Assembly: GCF_017301735.1 (NCBI RefSeq)
Contig: NZ_CP071090.1
Location: 992,001 to 1,056,000 of the forward strand
Origin: Pyxidicoccus parkwaysis
GTDB taxonomy: Bacteria > Myxococcota > Myxococcia > Myxococcales > Myxococcaceae
Length of the DNA: 64,000 bases
Direction: 5' to 3'
Of the stretch, positions 25,907 through 34,494 are shown piece by piece (position 1 is the stretch's first letter; every line of letters begins with the position of its first letter). The notes beneath the pieces are model-generated. The model searched no databases and was not told the DNA's origin. It saw nothing but the letters and a program-made list of their open reading frames with translations. The translations under genes and the position numbers were made by a program.

Positions 25907-27487
25907 ATGCTCGAGAACCGGGAGGTCCCTCGACCGCCCGCGGCGGATGGCGCCGCGGGCCGCACCGGAAAGGCCGATGGCCGTACACCGGTGATGCACG
26001 GGCGAGGGAAGTCGGACAGGCCCGTAGTACCGACGAAGTCGCCGAACAAGGCCGGGAAACCGGCGGCGGAGGCGGCGGAGGGAAGGGGCCTGGCCAAGGG
26101 CAACACGGACCAGCAAAACGCGCCCCGGACACAGAGCCGGGCTCATGGCGCGCCCAGTGCGCTGGACCGTGTACGTGAAGCAGCCAGAAAGGACAGGAAG
26201 GCGAAGTTCACCACGCTTCTGCACCACGTCACCGTCGAGCGGCTGTCTGCCGCTTTCCATGCCCTGAGCCGAAGTGCGGCCCCGGGTGTCGATGGTGTTA
26301 CGTGGGAGCAGTACGCGGGCAATCTCGAAGCCAACGTTCGGGACTTGCACACGCGGCTGCACAGAGGCGCGTACCGGGCGAGACCCTCACGCAGGGCGTA
26401 CATCCCGAAGGCGGACGGGCGGCAGAGACCGCTCGGCATTGCAGCTCTGGAAGACAAGCTCGTCCAGAGAGCCGTCGTCGAGGTGCTCAATGCCATCTAC
26501 GAGACGGACTTTCTCGGCTTCTCGTACGGGTTCCGGCCGGGACGCAGCCAGCATCAAGCGCTGGATGCGCTCTCGGCCGGCATCTACCTGAAGAAGGTGA
26601 ACTGGGTGCTCGACGCAGACATCCGGGGATTCTTCGATGCCATCGACCACGGGTGGATGAGGAAGTTCCTCGAGCACCGAATCGGGGACACGAGGCTCTT
26701 GCGGCTGGTGCAGAAATGGCTGGCGGCAGGAGTCATGGAGGACGGGAAGTGGACGCGGAGCAAGGAAGGAACACCTCAGGGCGCGACCGTGTCGCCCCTG
26801 CTGGCGAACCTTTACCTGCACTACGTCCTCGACCTGTGGAGCCAACGATGGAGGAAGCAGGTTGCGCGCGGAGAAGTCATCCTCGTGCGTTACGCAGACG
26901 ACTTCGTCGTGGGATTCCAGCATCGCTCGGACGCTGAGCGCTACTGGCGCGAGCTGCGCGAGAGGTTGCGTGGCTTCGCGCTGGAGCTGCACCCTGAGAA
27001 GACGCGACTCATCGAGTTCGGGCTCTATGCAGCCGAGCGCCGACGGGAACGCAGCCAGGGCAGGCCGGAGACCTTCAACTTCCTGGGCTTCACGCACATC
27101 TGCGCGAGGACCCGGACGGGGAGATTCCTGCTGAAGCGCCGGACGATGCGCAAACGGATGCGGGACAAGCTGCGCGAGGTGAAGATCGAGTTGCAGCAGC
27201 GCCGGCATCAGCCTCTTCCAGCCCAAGGACAGTGGCTCGGCAGCGTGGTGAGGGGCTACTTCGCCTACCACGCGGTACCGAGCAACGTGCATGCTCTCCA
27301 GGCGTTCCGGACGCAGGTCACGCGGCACTGGCTACATGCCTTGCGCCGCCGCAGCCAGCGGGACCGGATGACCTGGGAGAGAATGCGCGAGCTGTCCGGA
27401 CGCTGGCTCCCAATGCCCCGGATTCTGCATCCCTGGCCCATCGAGCGCTTCCGCGTCAGGACCCAAGGCAAGAGCCCAGTGCGTTAG
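25907..27487 (+). CDS. ltrA: Group II intron reverse transcriptase/maturase
   Basis: The start ATG 25907 (MLENREVPRPP) is chosen because related intron proteins begin there; the longer upstream frame is intron domain I. Of 526 residues, ~100-370 are the reverse transcriptase domain (APGVDGVTWEQY, IPKADGRQRPLGI, FSYGFRPGRS, GTPQGATVSPLLANLYL and the catalytic RYADDFV near residue 328). FNFLGFTH leads into the maturase X domain. The protein ends in RTQGKSPVR with no HNH endonuclease domain, so it is an endonuclease-minus type that would use nicked or replicating DNA as primer. Its stop codon lies inside domain V of the intron RNA. Confidence 0.93.
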   Translation: MLENREVPRPPAADGAAGRTGKADGRTPVMHGRGKSDRPVVPTKSPNKAGKPAAEAAEGRGLAKGNTDQQNAPRTQSRAHGAPSALDRVREAARKDRKAKFTTLLHHVTVERLSAAFHALSRSAAPGVDGVTWEQYAGNLEANVRDLHTRLHRGAYRARPSRRAYIPKADGRQRPLGIAALEDKLVQRAVVEVLNAIYETDFLGFSYGFRPGRSQHQALDALSAGIYLKKVNWVLDADIRGFFDAIDHGWMRKFLEHRIGDTRLLRLVQKWLAAGVMEDGKWTRSKEGTPQGATVSPLLANLYLHYVLDLWSQRWRKQVARGEVILVRYADDFVVGFQHRSDAERYWRELRERLRGFALELHPEKTRLIEFGLYAAERRRERSQGRPETFNFLGFTHICARTRTGRFLLKRRTMRKRMRDKLREVKIELQQRRHQPLPAQGQWLGSVVRGYFAYHAVPSNVHALQAFRTQVTRHWLHALRRRSQRDRMTWERMRELSGRWLPMPRILHPWPIERFRVRTQGKSPVR

Positions 27488-27505
27488 CAGCGCTCGCTGG
27501 GATCT
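27472..27505 (+). ncRNA. Group II intron domain V
   Basis: The 34-nt hairpin starts GAGCCCAGTGCG and closes CGCTCGCTGGGATC, with a TTAG-type tetraloop region and the catalytic AGC triad near its 5' end. The last codons and stop (TAG at 27485-27487) of the maturase gene lie within it. Confidence 0.8.
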
Positions 27506-27546
27506 GTGCGGGGGGCGGCCCGTTGAGGGCCGTCCCTACCGCGACC

Positions 27547-27554
27547 ATCCCTCT
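27547..27554. repeat. Right 8-bp target-site duplication ATCCCTCT
   Basis: Direct repeat of 23145-23152, directly after the tip base C27546 of the mobile element. The 242 bases from 27555 to the next start codon hold no gene that I can see; they should include the original promoters of chaN and the lipoprotein gene. Confidence 0.75.
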
Positions 27555-27796
27555 CGCCAGGGCCTGGTTCTTTCCGGACGCCTCGCTGTCCGAGATGCGC
27601 GTCGTGCATGTGGCCGCTCACGCATACAAAGCGCTTCCCCCCCTGCTCACCCGGTTCACGTGCCCGCGCACAACGCCACGCCCGACTCGCGTCGAGGTCC
27701 ACGTCCGGGCGACAGGAATCGCTCCACCCCCCAGGGGGGATTGTCGTCCGTCACCGCTCGCCTGACCTTGGCGCAGGCGTTCCGGAGGGGAGACGT

Positions 27797-30343
27797 ATGC
27801 ATCAGTCAGGGTGGAGGTCCGCGCGGTTCGCGCGGTGGGGAGGCGTGTTGCTGGGAACTCTGCTGTGCGCCTGCGGGCCGGCTCCCGGGGACGATGCTGG
27901 CGCGAGGGAGTCGACAGTCCCAGAATCCAAAACGGAGGACGTCCTCCCGCTCGCACCGCAAGACAGACCCGATGACCCCCGGGATGTCGCGGCGAAGAGC
28001 TCGGGTGTCTCCAATCCCTTCGACGTGAGCAGGCCCGTCCTGAGGAAACAACCCACCGGCCGTCCCGGCGTCGGCGTCGCCTTCGACGGGAAGCAGTACT
28101 TCGTCGTCTGGGAGGACGCGCGCGAGGGCGGGGTCTTCGGCTCCCGCGTGAAGCCCGATGGAAAGCTCCTCGACCCCGGCGGCATTCCCCTCAACCTCGG
28201 CACGGGCCTGGAGGGCGGCGAGCCTCGCGTGGCCTGGGACGGCAAGCAGTTCGTCGTCGTCTGGGTGAGCGGCAGCGGCGTCTTCGGCGCGCACGTGGAG
28301 CCGGATGGCGACGTGAAGCGCCACTTCATCCTCTCTGCATCCGACGAGGTGTTCGGCCCGCCGGGCCTCGCGTGCACGAAGGGCGTATGCCTGGTGGCCT
28401 ACGTCCTCTCCGGTGACGAGGAGGATATCGTCATCTTCAAGCGCGTGGAGTCCGATGGCGACGTCCGCAGCGGCAGCACCCTCTCCGACCCGAGCGGCAC
28501 CGCGGGCCGGCCCACCGCTGCGTGGGACGGCAAGGAGTTCGCCGTCGTCTGGCAGGACCAGCGTGGCGGCGTGGGCATGGAGGACCTCTACGGCGCGCGC
28601 GTGAAGAAGGACGGCACCGTGCTGGACCCGGCCGGCGGCGTGCCCATCATCACGCTGCCCGGCGCGCAGACCCGGCCCGACCTGACGTGGACCGGAGACC
28701 GCTTCCTCCTCGTGTGGCAGGACGACCGCAGCGGCACCGAGGACATCTACGGCGCCCGCGTCCGCAGGGAGCTGACGGTGTACGGCCCCGAGGGCTTCCC
28801 CATCTCCACCGGCTCAGGAGACCAGACGCTGCCGCGCGTCGCGCCCAGCGGCAGCAAGTCGCTCGTCGTCTGGGACGACACGCGCCTGGGGCCGCACCGC
28901 GTGCGCGGCGCTCGCGTGGGAGATGACGGCAGCGTCTGGGACGTCTCGGGCTTCACCATCTCCTCCGGCGACCAGGAGGAGGAGCTCCAGCCGGGCATCG
29001 CCGTGGGAGACCACCAGTTCTTCGTCGCCTACGCGGGCGGCGAGTCCGGCACGCCGCTGTACGGCCCGCACCACATCCTCGGCACGCGTGTGCAGCATGA
29101 CAAGACGGTGAAGGACTCGCCCGCGAAGCTCTTCACGCGCTCCGCGTTCGCCCAGGACCAGGCCGCCTCCGCGGCGGGCGGGGGCGTCTACCTCACCGTC
29201 TGGCGCGAAATCCACGACGGCGTGTCCCGGCTGCTGGCCACGCGCGTGCGCCCCGACGGCCGCGTGCTCGACGTGCCCTTCTCGCTGCCGGCGGGCCCCG
29301 ACGCGCGCGAGCCCGCGGTGGCGTGGGACGGCGACATCTGGATGATTGTCTGGGAGGAGGGCGACGAGTTCGGCGGAGGCACCGGCGTCGACATCCGCGG
29401 CGTGCGGGTGAGCGGCGCGGGCGTGACGCTGGACACGGCCAGCCTTCCCATCGCCGAGCTGCCGGATAATCAGTACCAGCCGGCGATTGCGTCCAACACC
29501 GAGAACTTCCTCGTCGTCTGGACGGACGAGCGCGGCTCCTTCTTCGGCAATGTCTCGGACATCGTCGGCACGCGCGTGAGCTCCAGCGGCATCGTGCTGG
29601 ACCCCGGTGGCTTCCGCATCTCCGGCGTCCCGCTCACCCAGCGCTTCCCCTCCGTGGTGGCCACCGGTGACCTGCGCTACCTCGTCGCCTGGGTGCACAT
29701 CGATTTCATCTCCGTGCCCGCCGCGACGGAGCGCAGCATCCGTGGCGCGCGCGTGGACACGGATGGCACCGTGCTCGATGTGCCCGAGCGCCTCTTCGCC
29801 GCGGGGCCGGCCTTCAGCGCGCCGCCCGGGCTCGCGTGGGACGGGACGAACACGCTGGTGGCGTGGACCAGTGAGTTCGAGGGCAGCTTCCCCGCTCCGG
29901 GCCCGGCCACGCTCGCCGTCCGGGTGAACGCGGATGCAGACGTCCTCGAGGCCTCGCCCATCGTCGTCGCCTCCGGGGGCGGCAGCCTCCGCGCCAACGT
30001 CACCGCCACCTTCGACGGCACGGACTTCTGGCTCGCGTGGCGGCAGCTCACCGACGCGCCGTTCTTCCCGGCGCTGGTGTTCCGCTCGGACATCTACGGC
30101 GCGCGCGTGCGCACCAACGGCACCGTGAGGGACCCGGGAGGCCGCGTCATCGCCGCGCACCAGCCCGAGCCCGAGTCCGAGCCCGCCCTCGTGTCCGCCA
30201 TGGGTGGCCGCGTGGCCATCTTCTACACGGAGTTCGTCACCGACGAGGACGTGATGAACCTGCGCATCCAGGGTCGGGTGCTCACCGGCCTGGGCGCATC
30301 CGCCATGGAGGTGGGGACGCCGGCGCCGGCCGCGGCGCGCTGA
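27797..30343 (+). CDS. Large repeat lipoprotein, beta-propeller-like
   Basis: ATG 27797 follows GGAGGGGAG. The 848-aa protein has a lipoprotein signal (residues 1-26, ending LLCAC). After an acidic linker it consists of about twelve repeats of 55-65 residues with the pattern VAWDGKxFxVVWxDxR...DIYGARVxxDGTVLDPxGxxIS. Aromatic/Val strands alternate with Asp/Gly turns, which suggests a beta-propeller. Similar repeat proteins are common in myxobacteria. A cell-surface or periplasmic binding role is inference; no catalytic motif is present. It is divergent from chaN, with the mobile element now between them. Confidence 0.8.
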   Translation: MHQSGWRSARFARWGGVLLGTLLCACGPAPGDDAGARESTVPESKTEDVLPLAPQDRPDDPRDVAAKSSGVSNPFDVSRPVLRKQPTGRPGVGVAFDGKQYFVVWEDAREGGVFGSRVKPDGKLLDPGGIPLNLGTGLEGGEPRVAWDGKQFVVVWVSGSGVFGAHVEPDGDVKRHFILSASDEVFGPPGLACTKGVCLVAYVLSGDEEDIVIFKRVESDGDVRSGSTLSDPSGTAGRPTAAWDGKEFAVVWQDQRGGVGMEDLYGARVKKDGTVLDPAGGVPIITLPGAQTRPDLTWTGDRFLLVWQDDRSGTEDIYGARVRRELTVYGPEGFPISTGSGDQTLPRVAPSGSKSLVVWDDTRLGPHRVRGARVGDDGSVWDVSGFTISSGDQEEELQPGIAVGDHQFFVAYAGGESGTPLYGPHHILGTRVQHDKTVKDSPAKLFTRSAFAQDQAASAAGGGVYLTVWREIHDGVSRLLATRVRPDGRVLDVPFSLPAGPDAREPAVAWDGDIWMIVWEEGDEFGGGTGVDIRGVRVSGAGVTLDTASLPIAELPDNQYQPAIASNTENFLVVWTDERGSFFGNVSDIVGTRVSSSGIVLDPGGFRISGVPLTQRFPSVVATGDLRYLVAWVHIDFISVPAATERSIRGARVDTDGTVLDVPERLFAAGPAFSAPPGLAWDGTNTLVAWTSEFEGSFPAPGPATLAVRVNADADVLEASPIVVASGGGSLRANVTATFDGTDFWLAWRQLTDAPFFPALVFRSDIYGARVRTNGTVRDPGGRVIAAHQPEPESEPALVSAMGGRVAIFYTEFVTDEDVMNLRIQGRVLTGLGASAMEVGTPAPAAAR

Positions 30344-30390
30344 CTGCGGAAAACCCCGGCCCCCATGCGCGACGTGCGGGCCGGGACACC

Positions 30391-30433
30391 CGGGCCCGTG
30401 GCTCCTGCCCTCATGGGGGAGCGCACGGGCCCG
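30391..30433. terminator. Bidirectional hairpin terminator
   Basis: CGGGCCCGTG (30391-30400) pairs perfectly with CACGGGCCCG (30424-30433), and GCTCC (30401-30405) pairs with GGAGC (30418-30422), giving a 15-bp stem with a one-base bulge. It lies between convergent genes. No U-tract is seen. Confidence 0.7.
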
Positions 30434-30445
30434 CGTGCGTGCGGG

Positions 30446-30934
30446 CTACTTCGCGTCCACCACCAGCACCGTCCAGCGGTCCGTGGAGTGGTCGATGCGG
30501 ACGTTGGCGGCACCGGCCTCCTGGAGCTGCGCGACGATGCCCTCCAGGAAGGTGAGGTGCTCCTTCGGCGCGTCCACGAAGATGTGCTTCGAGCCGTTGC
30601 CCTTCGCCTTCGGCTTCTTCGCCGGAGCGGCGGCGGCGCCGTTGAGCGCGTCAGGGGACGCGGCGGCCTTGAGGTTGGACGCGGTGTCCTCGGCGGGGGG
30701 CTCCGGCGCGGCCTCCACTTCCGGCTCCTCGGCCACGGGCGCGGGAGCGGCCGACTCGGCCTCCTCCTCGGCCTGCTCGCGCAGCTGGTTGAAGGTCTTC
30801 AGGTTGATGGCCGCACCGAACTTCGCCTTGAACGACTCCAGCGCCTCCTTGGTGCTGACGTTCGGCTGGTTGCGGAAGAGGTCGAGCAGATAGGCGTGGC
30901 GTTCCTGGGTCTGCTCCTGGGAGGTCCTCGGCAT
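30446..30934 (-). CDS. Hypothetical protein with acidic Ala/Glu/Pro linker
   Basis: The 162-aa product (ATG 30934, GAGGAG upstream) has a helical N-terminal domain of about 50 residues (ERHAYLLDLFRNQPN, STKEALESFKAKFG) that looks like a small DNA- or protein-binding helix bundle. A linker of ~60 residues rich in Ala, Glu and Pro follows, then a basic patch KKPKAKGNGSK and a compact C-terminal domain (HIFVDAPKEHLTFLEGIVAQL, VRIDHSTDRWTVLVVD). I do not recognise the family. There is no signal peptide. It ends at a strong terminator shared with the large lipoprotein gene. Confidence 0.65.
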   Translation of the reverse strand: MPRTSQEQTQERHAYLLDLFRNQPNVSTKEALESFKAKFGAAINLKTFNQLREQAEEEAESAAPAPVAEEPEVEAAPEPPAEDTASNLKAAASPDALNGAAAAPAKKPKAKGNGSKHIFVDAPKEHLTFLEGIVAQLQEAGAANVRIDHSTDRWTVLVVDAK

Positions 30935-31152
30935 TTTCTTCAAGCTCCTCGGTGTGTTGCGAAACGGAAAGGCGGCGCACCCTATACGAGCATTCAGGGG
31001 GAAGCGAAAGGTGGTGACGTGTCGGGCAGCTGCCCGAGGCCCGCCTTCGACATGGGCCCGGCGTCCCCGCCTCCTCGTTTTGAGGGGACGGGTTCGCCGC
31101 GAGTGTGTGTGGAGAGGGCACGGAACCTCGCGGCGGGTTGAATCGCGCGGCT

Positions 31153-33204
31153 TCAGTCCGCCTTGCGCTTGCGGCGGCGCATGAGCGCGGCCCCCAGCAG
31201 CACCGGCACCAGCGCGCCGCCTCCCAGCGCGGCCAGCGTGCGGCGCCGCAGCCCCTTCCAGTTGAAGGACACCTTCGACTGCTGCGCGCGCGCCCGCTCG
31301 AAGTCCGGCTCCGGGCACACCTGGCCGAAGATCATCGGGTCCTCGTACGGGAGCAGGGCGCCGTTCTTCACGTAGGTGCGCCACAGGCGCGGACCGCGCT
31401 CCGGCTCGTTGCTGGAGGTGAAGCGCGCCGCGTGGCAGAGCAGCATCACATAGGCCTGGCTGCGCTTGGGCACCAGCTCCGCTGCCTGCTCGGCGAGGTC
31501 CGCCGCCGTGGAACGGTAGTGGAAGCGCACCTCGTGCGGCGGTGCATGAGCCTTCTTCCGCTGCTGCTCGGCGTCCGAGATGAGGGGCAATTCCGCCATC
31601 TTCTTCCGAATCTCCTCCTCCTCCGGTGGCAGCTCGCCGTACCCGCCGTAGTCGCTCTTGTCGTAATTCCCATCCACCTCGGCCCAGTCCGGCGCGACCT
31701 CGGTGCCCAGCACTTCCATGCCCGCCGAGCGCGCGAGCTTCGCGGCCTCGAACAGCGCCCGGGCCTTGTCCACCTTGTCGCTCGCCGCGTCCGCGCGCTC
31801 GCGGGCCTCCACGTACTGGCGCGCCTGCGTCTCGAACTTCGTGCCCTGGAAGTACTCCAGCGCCTTCGCCCCCGCGCCCGAGCGCAGCATCCGCCGTCCG
31901 AGCAGAATCCTCAGGCGAGACTTGTAGGTGTTCGGCGTGTTCGTCTCGCCGCGGGCATCGTCGTCCCAGTCCTGCTCCAATTCGGGCGCGCAGCGCTCCT
32001 CGGGGGCGGAGGTGACGAAGCGCTGGAGCTCCTCCACCGTGAGCACGCGCTCGGCCACGTACGCGATGTCCGGCCAGGAGCAGCTCGCCAGTATCCGCTC
32101 CGCCGACTGGGGGAAGTCGCCACGCACGAGCGTGAGCAGGGCGCGCTCTCCCTCTGCGCGCGCGTGCGGACGCAGGGGGCCCAGCTCCCGCTCACCGGTC
32201 CAGTCCTCCGCCTCCGGCAGTCCGTCCACGGCCTGTGCGAGGTACTGCTCCGCCGCCGCCCGGTCTCCTCGCCGCAGCGCGAGCTTCGCCTTCACCCACG
32301 CGGAGAGCGGCGTGGATTCCTGCGCGGCGAAGCGCTCGGCCAGGTCGAAGCGGCCCGCCCGCCACGCGCCCGCCGCGAGCCGGTCCGCGCCCGAGAGCTC
32401 GGGCAAGGCCGCGAGCGCCTCCAGCACGAGCTTCACCTGGCCATGTCCGTCCTCTTCCGTCCACACCCACTCACGCCCGCGCGTCCAGACGTAGGTCGCC
32501 ATGAGGCGCTGGACCACCGGCTCCTTCAGGGCCGCGCGCAGCCGGGCCTCGTCCCGCTTGAGGGCTCGCGCCATCAACAGCAGGGACGTGGCCCCACTGG
32601 AGCTGCCATACGCCGCCTGCTCCGCGTAGAGCCGGATGGCGCCCGCATCATCGCCCTGCTCCAGCAGCAGCCGCGCCTCTTCACCGAGGCTCGCCACCGC
32701 GAGCCCCAGCGGGTCGTCGAAGCCCTGGCGCACGAGCTCGCGCACCTCCGCGAAGCGGGGCTGGGCCTCGTGTTGCACGCCTGCGCCGGACGTGCGCCCC
32801 AGCATGTACGCGGCGAAGGTGGAGAAGTGGCGGCGCTCCTCCGCGGGCAGCGAGAGCACGTCCAGGAAGCGGGCGTGTGCCTCGGCGTTGTTGCCCGCGT
32901 GGAAGGCCTTCGCGCCCGCCAGGTACAGCGCCGTCTCCTTCGGCCCGCCGCCCTCGCGCGCGCCTGGCGGTTCGCCATTCTCGTCATGGCCCTCGGGGAA
33001 CTCCACGTTCTGGAAGGGCTCCGAGGGCTTCGGCACCAGCCGTGTGGCTTCGAGCTTGAAGTCCCCCTCGGGCAACTCAGCGAGCGTGCTGGCCCTGTCC
33101 TTCAGCAGCTCGGGGCGGAAGAAGGGGCCGCACGCGCGCGCTTCGCGCAGGGGGGCGAGGAGCATCAACACGACGAGGGAGGCGAAGAGGCTACGGCACG
33201 ACAA
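31153..33204 (-). CDS. Exported TPR-like repeat protein with C-terminal membrane anchor
   Basis: I use the TTG at 33204, which overlaps the stop of the DUF3142 gene by 14 bases and yields a signal peptide (LSCRSLFASLVVLMLLAPLR, cleavage ARA-C). The 683-aa body is helical, with TPR-like units (ALYLAGAKAFHAGNNAEAHARFLDVL, AAWRAG-type pairs, KALEYFQG). It ends with one transmembrane helix and a basic cytoplasmic tail (MRRRKRKAD). It therefore spans the membrane with a large outer domain. Function unknown; the overlap suggests it works with the DUF3142 lipoprotein. Confidence 0.7.
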   Translation of the reverse strand: MSCRSLFASLVVLMLLAPLREARACGPFFRPELLKDRASTLAELPEGDFKLEATRLVPKPSEPFQNVEFPEGHDENGEPPGAREGGGPKETALYLAGAKAFHAGNNAEAHARFLDVLSLPAEERRHFSTFAAYMLGRTSGAGVQHEAQPRFAEVRELVRQGFDDPLGLAVASLGEEARLLLEQGDDAGAIRLYAEQAAYGSSSGATSLLLMARALKRDEARLRAALKEPVVQRLMATYVWTRGREWVWTEEDGHGQVKLVLEALAALPELSGADRLAAGAWRAGRFDLAERFAAQESTPLSAWVKAKLALRRGDRAAAEQYLAQAVDGLPEAEDWTGERELGPLRPHARAEGERALLTLVRGDFPQSAERILASCSWPDIAYVAERVLTVEELQRFVTSAPEERCAPELEQDWDDDARGETNTPNTYKSRLRILLGRRMLRSGAGAKALEYFQGTKFETQARQYVEARERADAASDKVDKARALFEAAKLARSAGMEVLGTEVAPDWAEVDGNYDKSDYGGYGELPPEEEEIRKKMAELPLISDAEQQRKKAHAPPHEVRFHYRSTAADLAEQAAELVPKRSQAYVMLLCHAARFTSSNEPERGPRLWRTYVKNGALLPYEDPMIFGQVCPEPDFERARAQQSKVSFNWKGLRRRTLAALGGGALVPVLLGAALMRRRKRKAD

Positions 33205-34312
33205 GGGACACCTCGGTTCCCCGCACGAAGCCGACGACGCGGCGCTCGCCGGCGCGCAGGCGGGGAGGCGTGCGCGCCACGAGGGAAGTCCCGTGCGGGG
33301 CATAACCGCCCACGCCGTCCAGGACCTCCAGGTTTCCAGAAAGGGTGAGGCGCGCGGGCGCATCCGCGTCCACGCGGCCGGTGTTCTCGATGACGATGTC
33401 GCGCGTGCCGCCGCCCGCGTCGACGAGCCGGGGCGTGAGGCTCGGTGCCAGCGGCTCGCCGCGCACCACGGCCTCCAGCGTGGGCAGGCTCCACGCGTCC
33501 AGGTCGGCGCGGTGGCCGAGCCGGAACCAGAGGACGCCCGTCACGCCGCGCACGGGGCGCTCGCGCAACCCGGCAATGAAGCGGGAGACGTCTTTCGGCT
33601 CCGAGGACAGGCGCGTCCCGTCGCGCAGCTGCACGCGGTACGTGGGCAGGGCGACGCGGAAGGAGCGGCCCGTGGCCCTGGACCAGGACTCGACGTAGTC
33701 GCGCGCGTCTTCCGGAGTGAAGAGGGTGGGCGCGCGCACCGCGTGGACCTGGAGGACGACGTCGTCGGCAAGGGAGGTGAGCCGCTTCACGTCCGGCGAC
33801 GTGGCCCAGGTGGGCAGGGCGGTGATGGAGAGCGACAGGTCCTTCACGAGCGCCCGCTCACGCTCCAGCCAGTCCGCGTAGCCGGCCAGCGAGGAGGTGG
33901 CGCAGTCGTGGTCCACCTCGATGCCTCGCACGCGGACGCCGCGAGCCTTCCAGGCGCGTGCGTGCGCGGCGACCTCCTGGAGTGAGACGCCGTCGAGCGG
34001 CGCGGTGCCGTCCACGCGCAGCACCGCGACGACCTCGTGGCCGGAGTGGGCCAGAGCCTCCACGTCCACCGCCACGCCCACGGGTGTGCGCTTGGGACCG
34101 GACAGCTCGCGCGCCAGGACGCGCAGCGCGCCAAGCTCCCGAGGCACGTGGAGGAGCGCGTCGCTCAGTTCCGGGCTCCAGTCCCGCTGCCACACATAGG
34201 CCTCGTGCGTGAGGGGCGCCGGAGCACCGCGCGAGCACGCAAGCCCGAGCACGAGCAGCACCCACGCCCAGGCCTGGGAGGTGCGTCGCCGGAGATGCTC
34301 GGGAGAGGTCAT
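33191..34312 (-). CDS. DUF3142 family lipoprotein
   Basis: The 373-aa protein starts MTSPEHLRRRTSQAW and has a lipoprotein signal ending in LGLAC (residues ~22-26). The central part resembles DUF3142, a TIM-barrel-like family: YVWQRDW near the mature start, GIEVDHDCATSSLAGYADWLERER in the middle and ITALPTWA. A C-terminal beta-sandwich segment (IVIENTGRVDADAPARLTLSG) may be an Ig-like domain. The function of the family is not known. The gene overlaps the next gene on its 3' side. Confidence 0.75.
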   Translation of the reverse strand: MTSPEHLRRRTSQAWAWVLLVLGLACSRGAPAPLTHEAYVWQRDWSPELSDALLHVPRELGALRVLARELSGPKRTPVGVAVDVEALAHSGHEVVAVLRVDGTAPLDGVSLQEVAAHARAWKARGVRVRGIEVDHDCATSSLAGYADWLERERALVKDLSLSITALPTWATSPDVKRLTSLADDVVLQVHAVRAPTLFTPEDARDYVESWSRATGRSFRVALPTYRVQLRDGTRLSSEPKDVSRFIAGLRERPVRGVTGVLWFRLGHRADLDAWSLPTLEAVVRGEPLAPSLTPRLVDAGGGTRDIVIENTGRVDADAPARLTLSGNLEVLDGVGGYAPHGTSLVARTPPRLRAGERRVVGFVRGTEVSLVVP

Positions 34313-34494
34313 GGCCAGAAGGCCGCCCGCCGTGACGTGGAGAGCGCATCAGGGGAGCGGAAGGTGCTCAATCATGTTGCCACATCGGCGGCACCCGTTG
34401 CGCTGCGCCGTGGCCCGGCAGGAAGTCCCCTGCGAGGTGCTCCCGCAAGGTTGCAACCCAAAGCTGTCGCCTGCCTGCCCCCCGTCCACGCGGC

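Larger units (their letters stand above)
25629..27545 (+). mobile_element. Group II intron, complete
   Basis: The 5' end reads GTGCGCCGGGATAAACC, matching the GUGYG 5' splice consensus. A structured leader of about 275 bases (domain I) precedes the encoded reverse transcriptase/maturase. A 34-nt domain V at 27472-27505 is followed by a domain VI hairpin (GGGCGGCCC/GGGCCGTCCC) with an adenosine near its base, and the 3' end is GAC (AY consensus). Removing the 1,917 bases restores the terminal repeat and the adjoining target duplication exactly, which fixes both boundaries. Confidence 0.88.
23153..27546. mobile_element. IS66-like non-autonomous transposon carrying a hydrolase, interrupted by a group II intron
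   Basis: Bounded by 125-bp perfect inverted repeats beginning GTAAGTGTT and flanked by the 8-bp duplication ATCCCTCT. Without the intron (25629-27545) the element is 2,477 bp. It encodes an alpha/beta hydrolase and a broken Lrp/AsnC regulator, but no transposase: only the first ~18 codons of a presumed transposase accessory gene, once in each terminal repeat. GTAA tips and an 8-bp duplication are IS66-family traits, so it probably moved with help from a related element elsewhere (inference). It inserted between divergent chaN and the 848-aa lipoprotein gene, whose original spacing would have been about 289 bases. Confidence 0.75.

Noticed and set aside
31105..33348. A 747-codon plus-strand open frame opposite the TPR-like gene
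   Set aside because: His/Arg/Leu-rich antisense product without a ribosome-binding site or domain; the minus-strand product has a signal peptide and membrane anchor.
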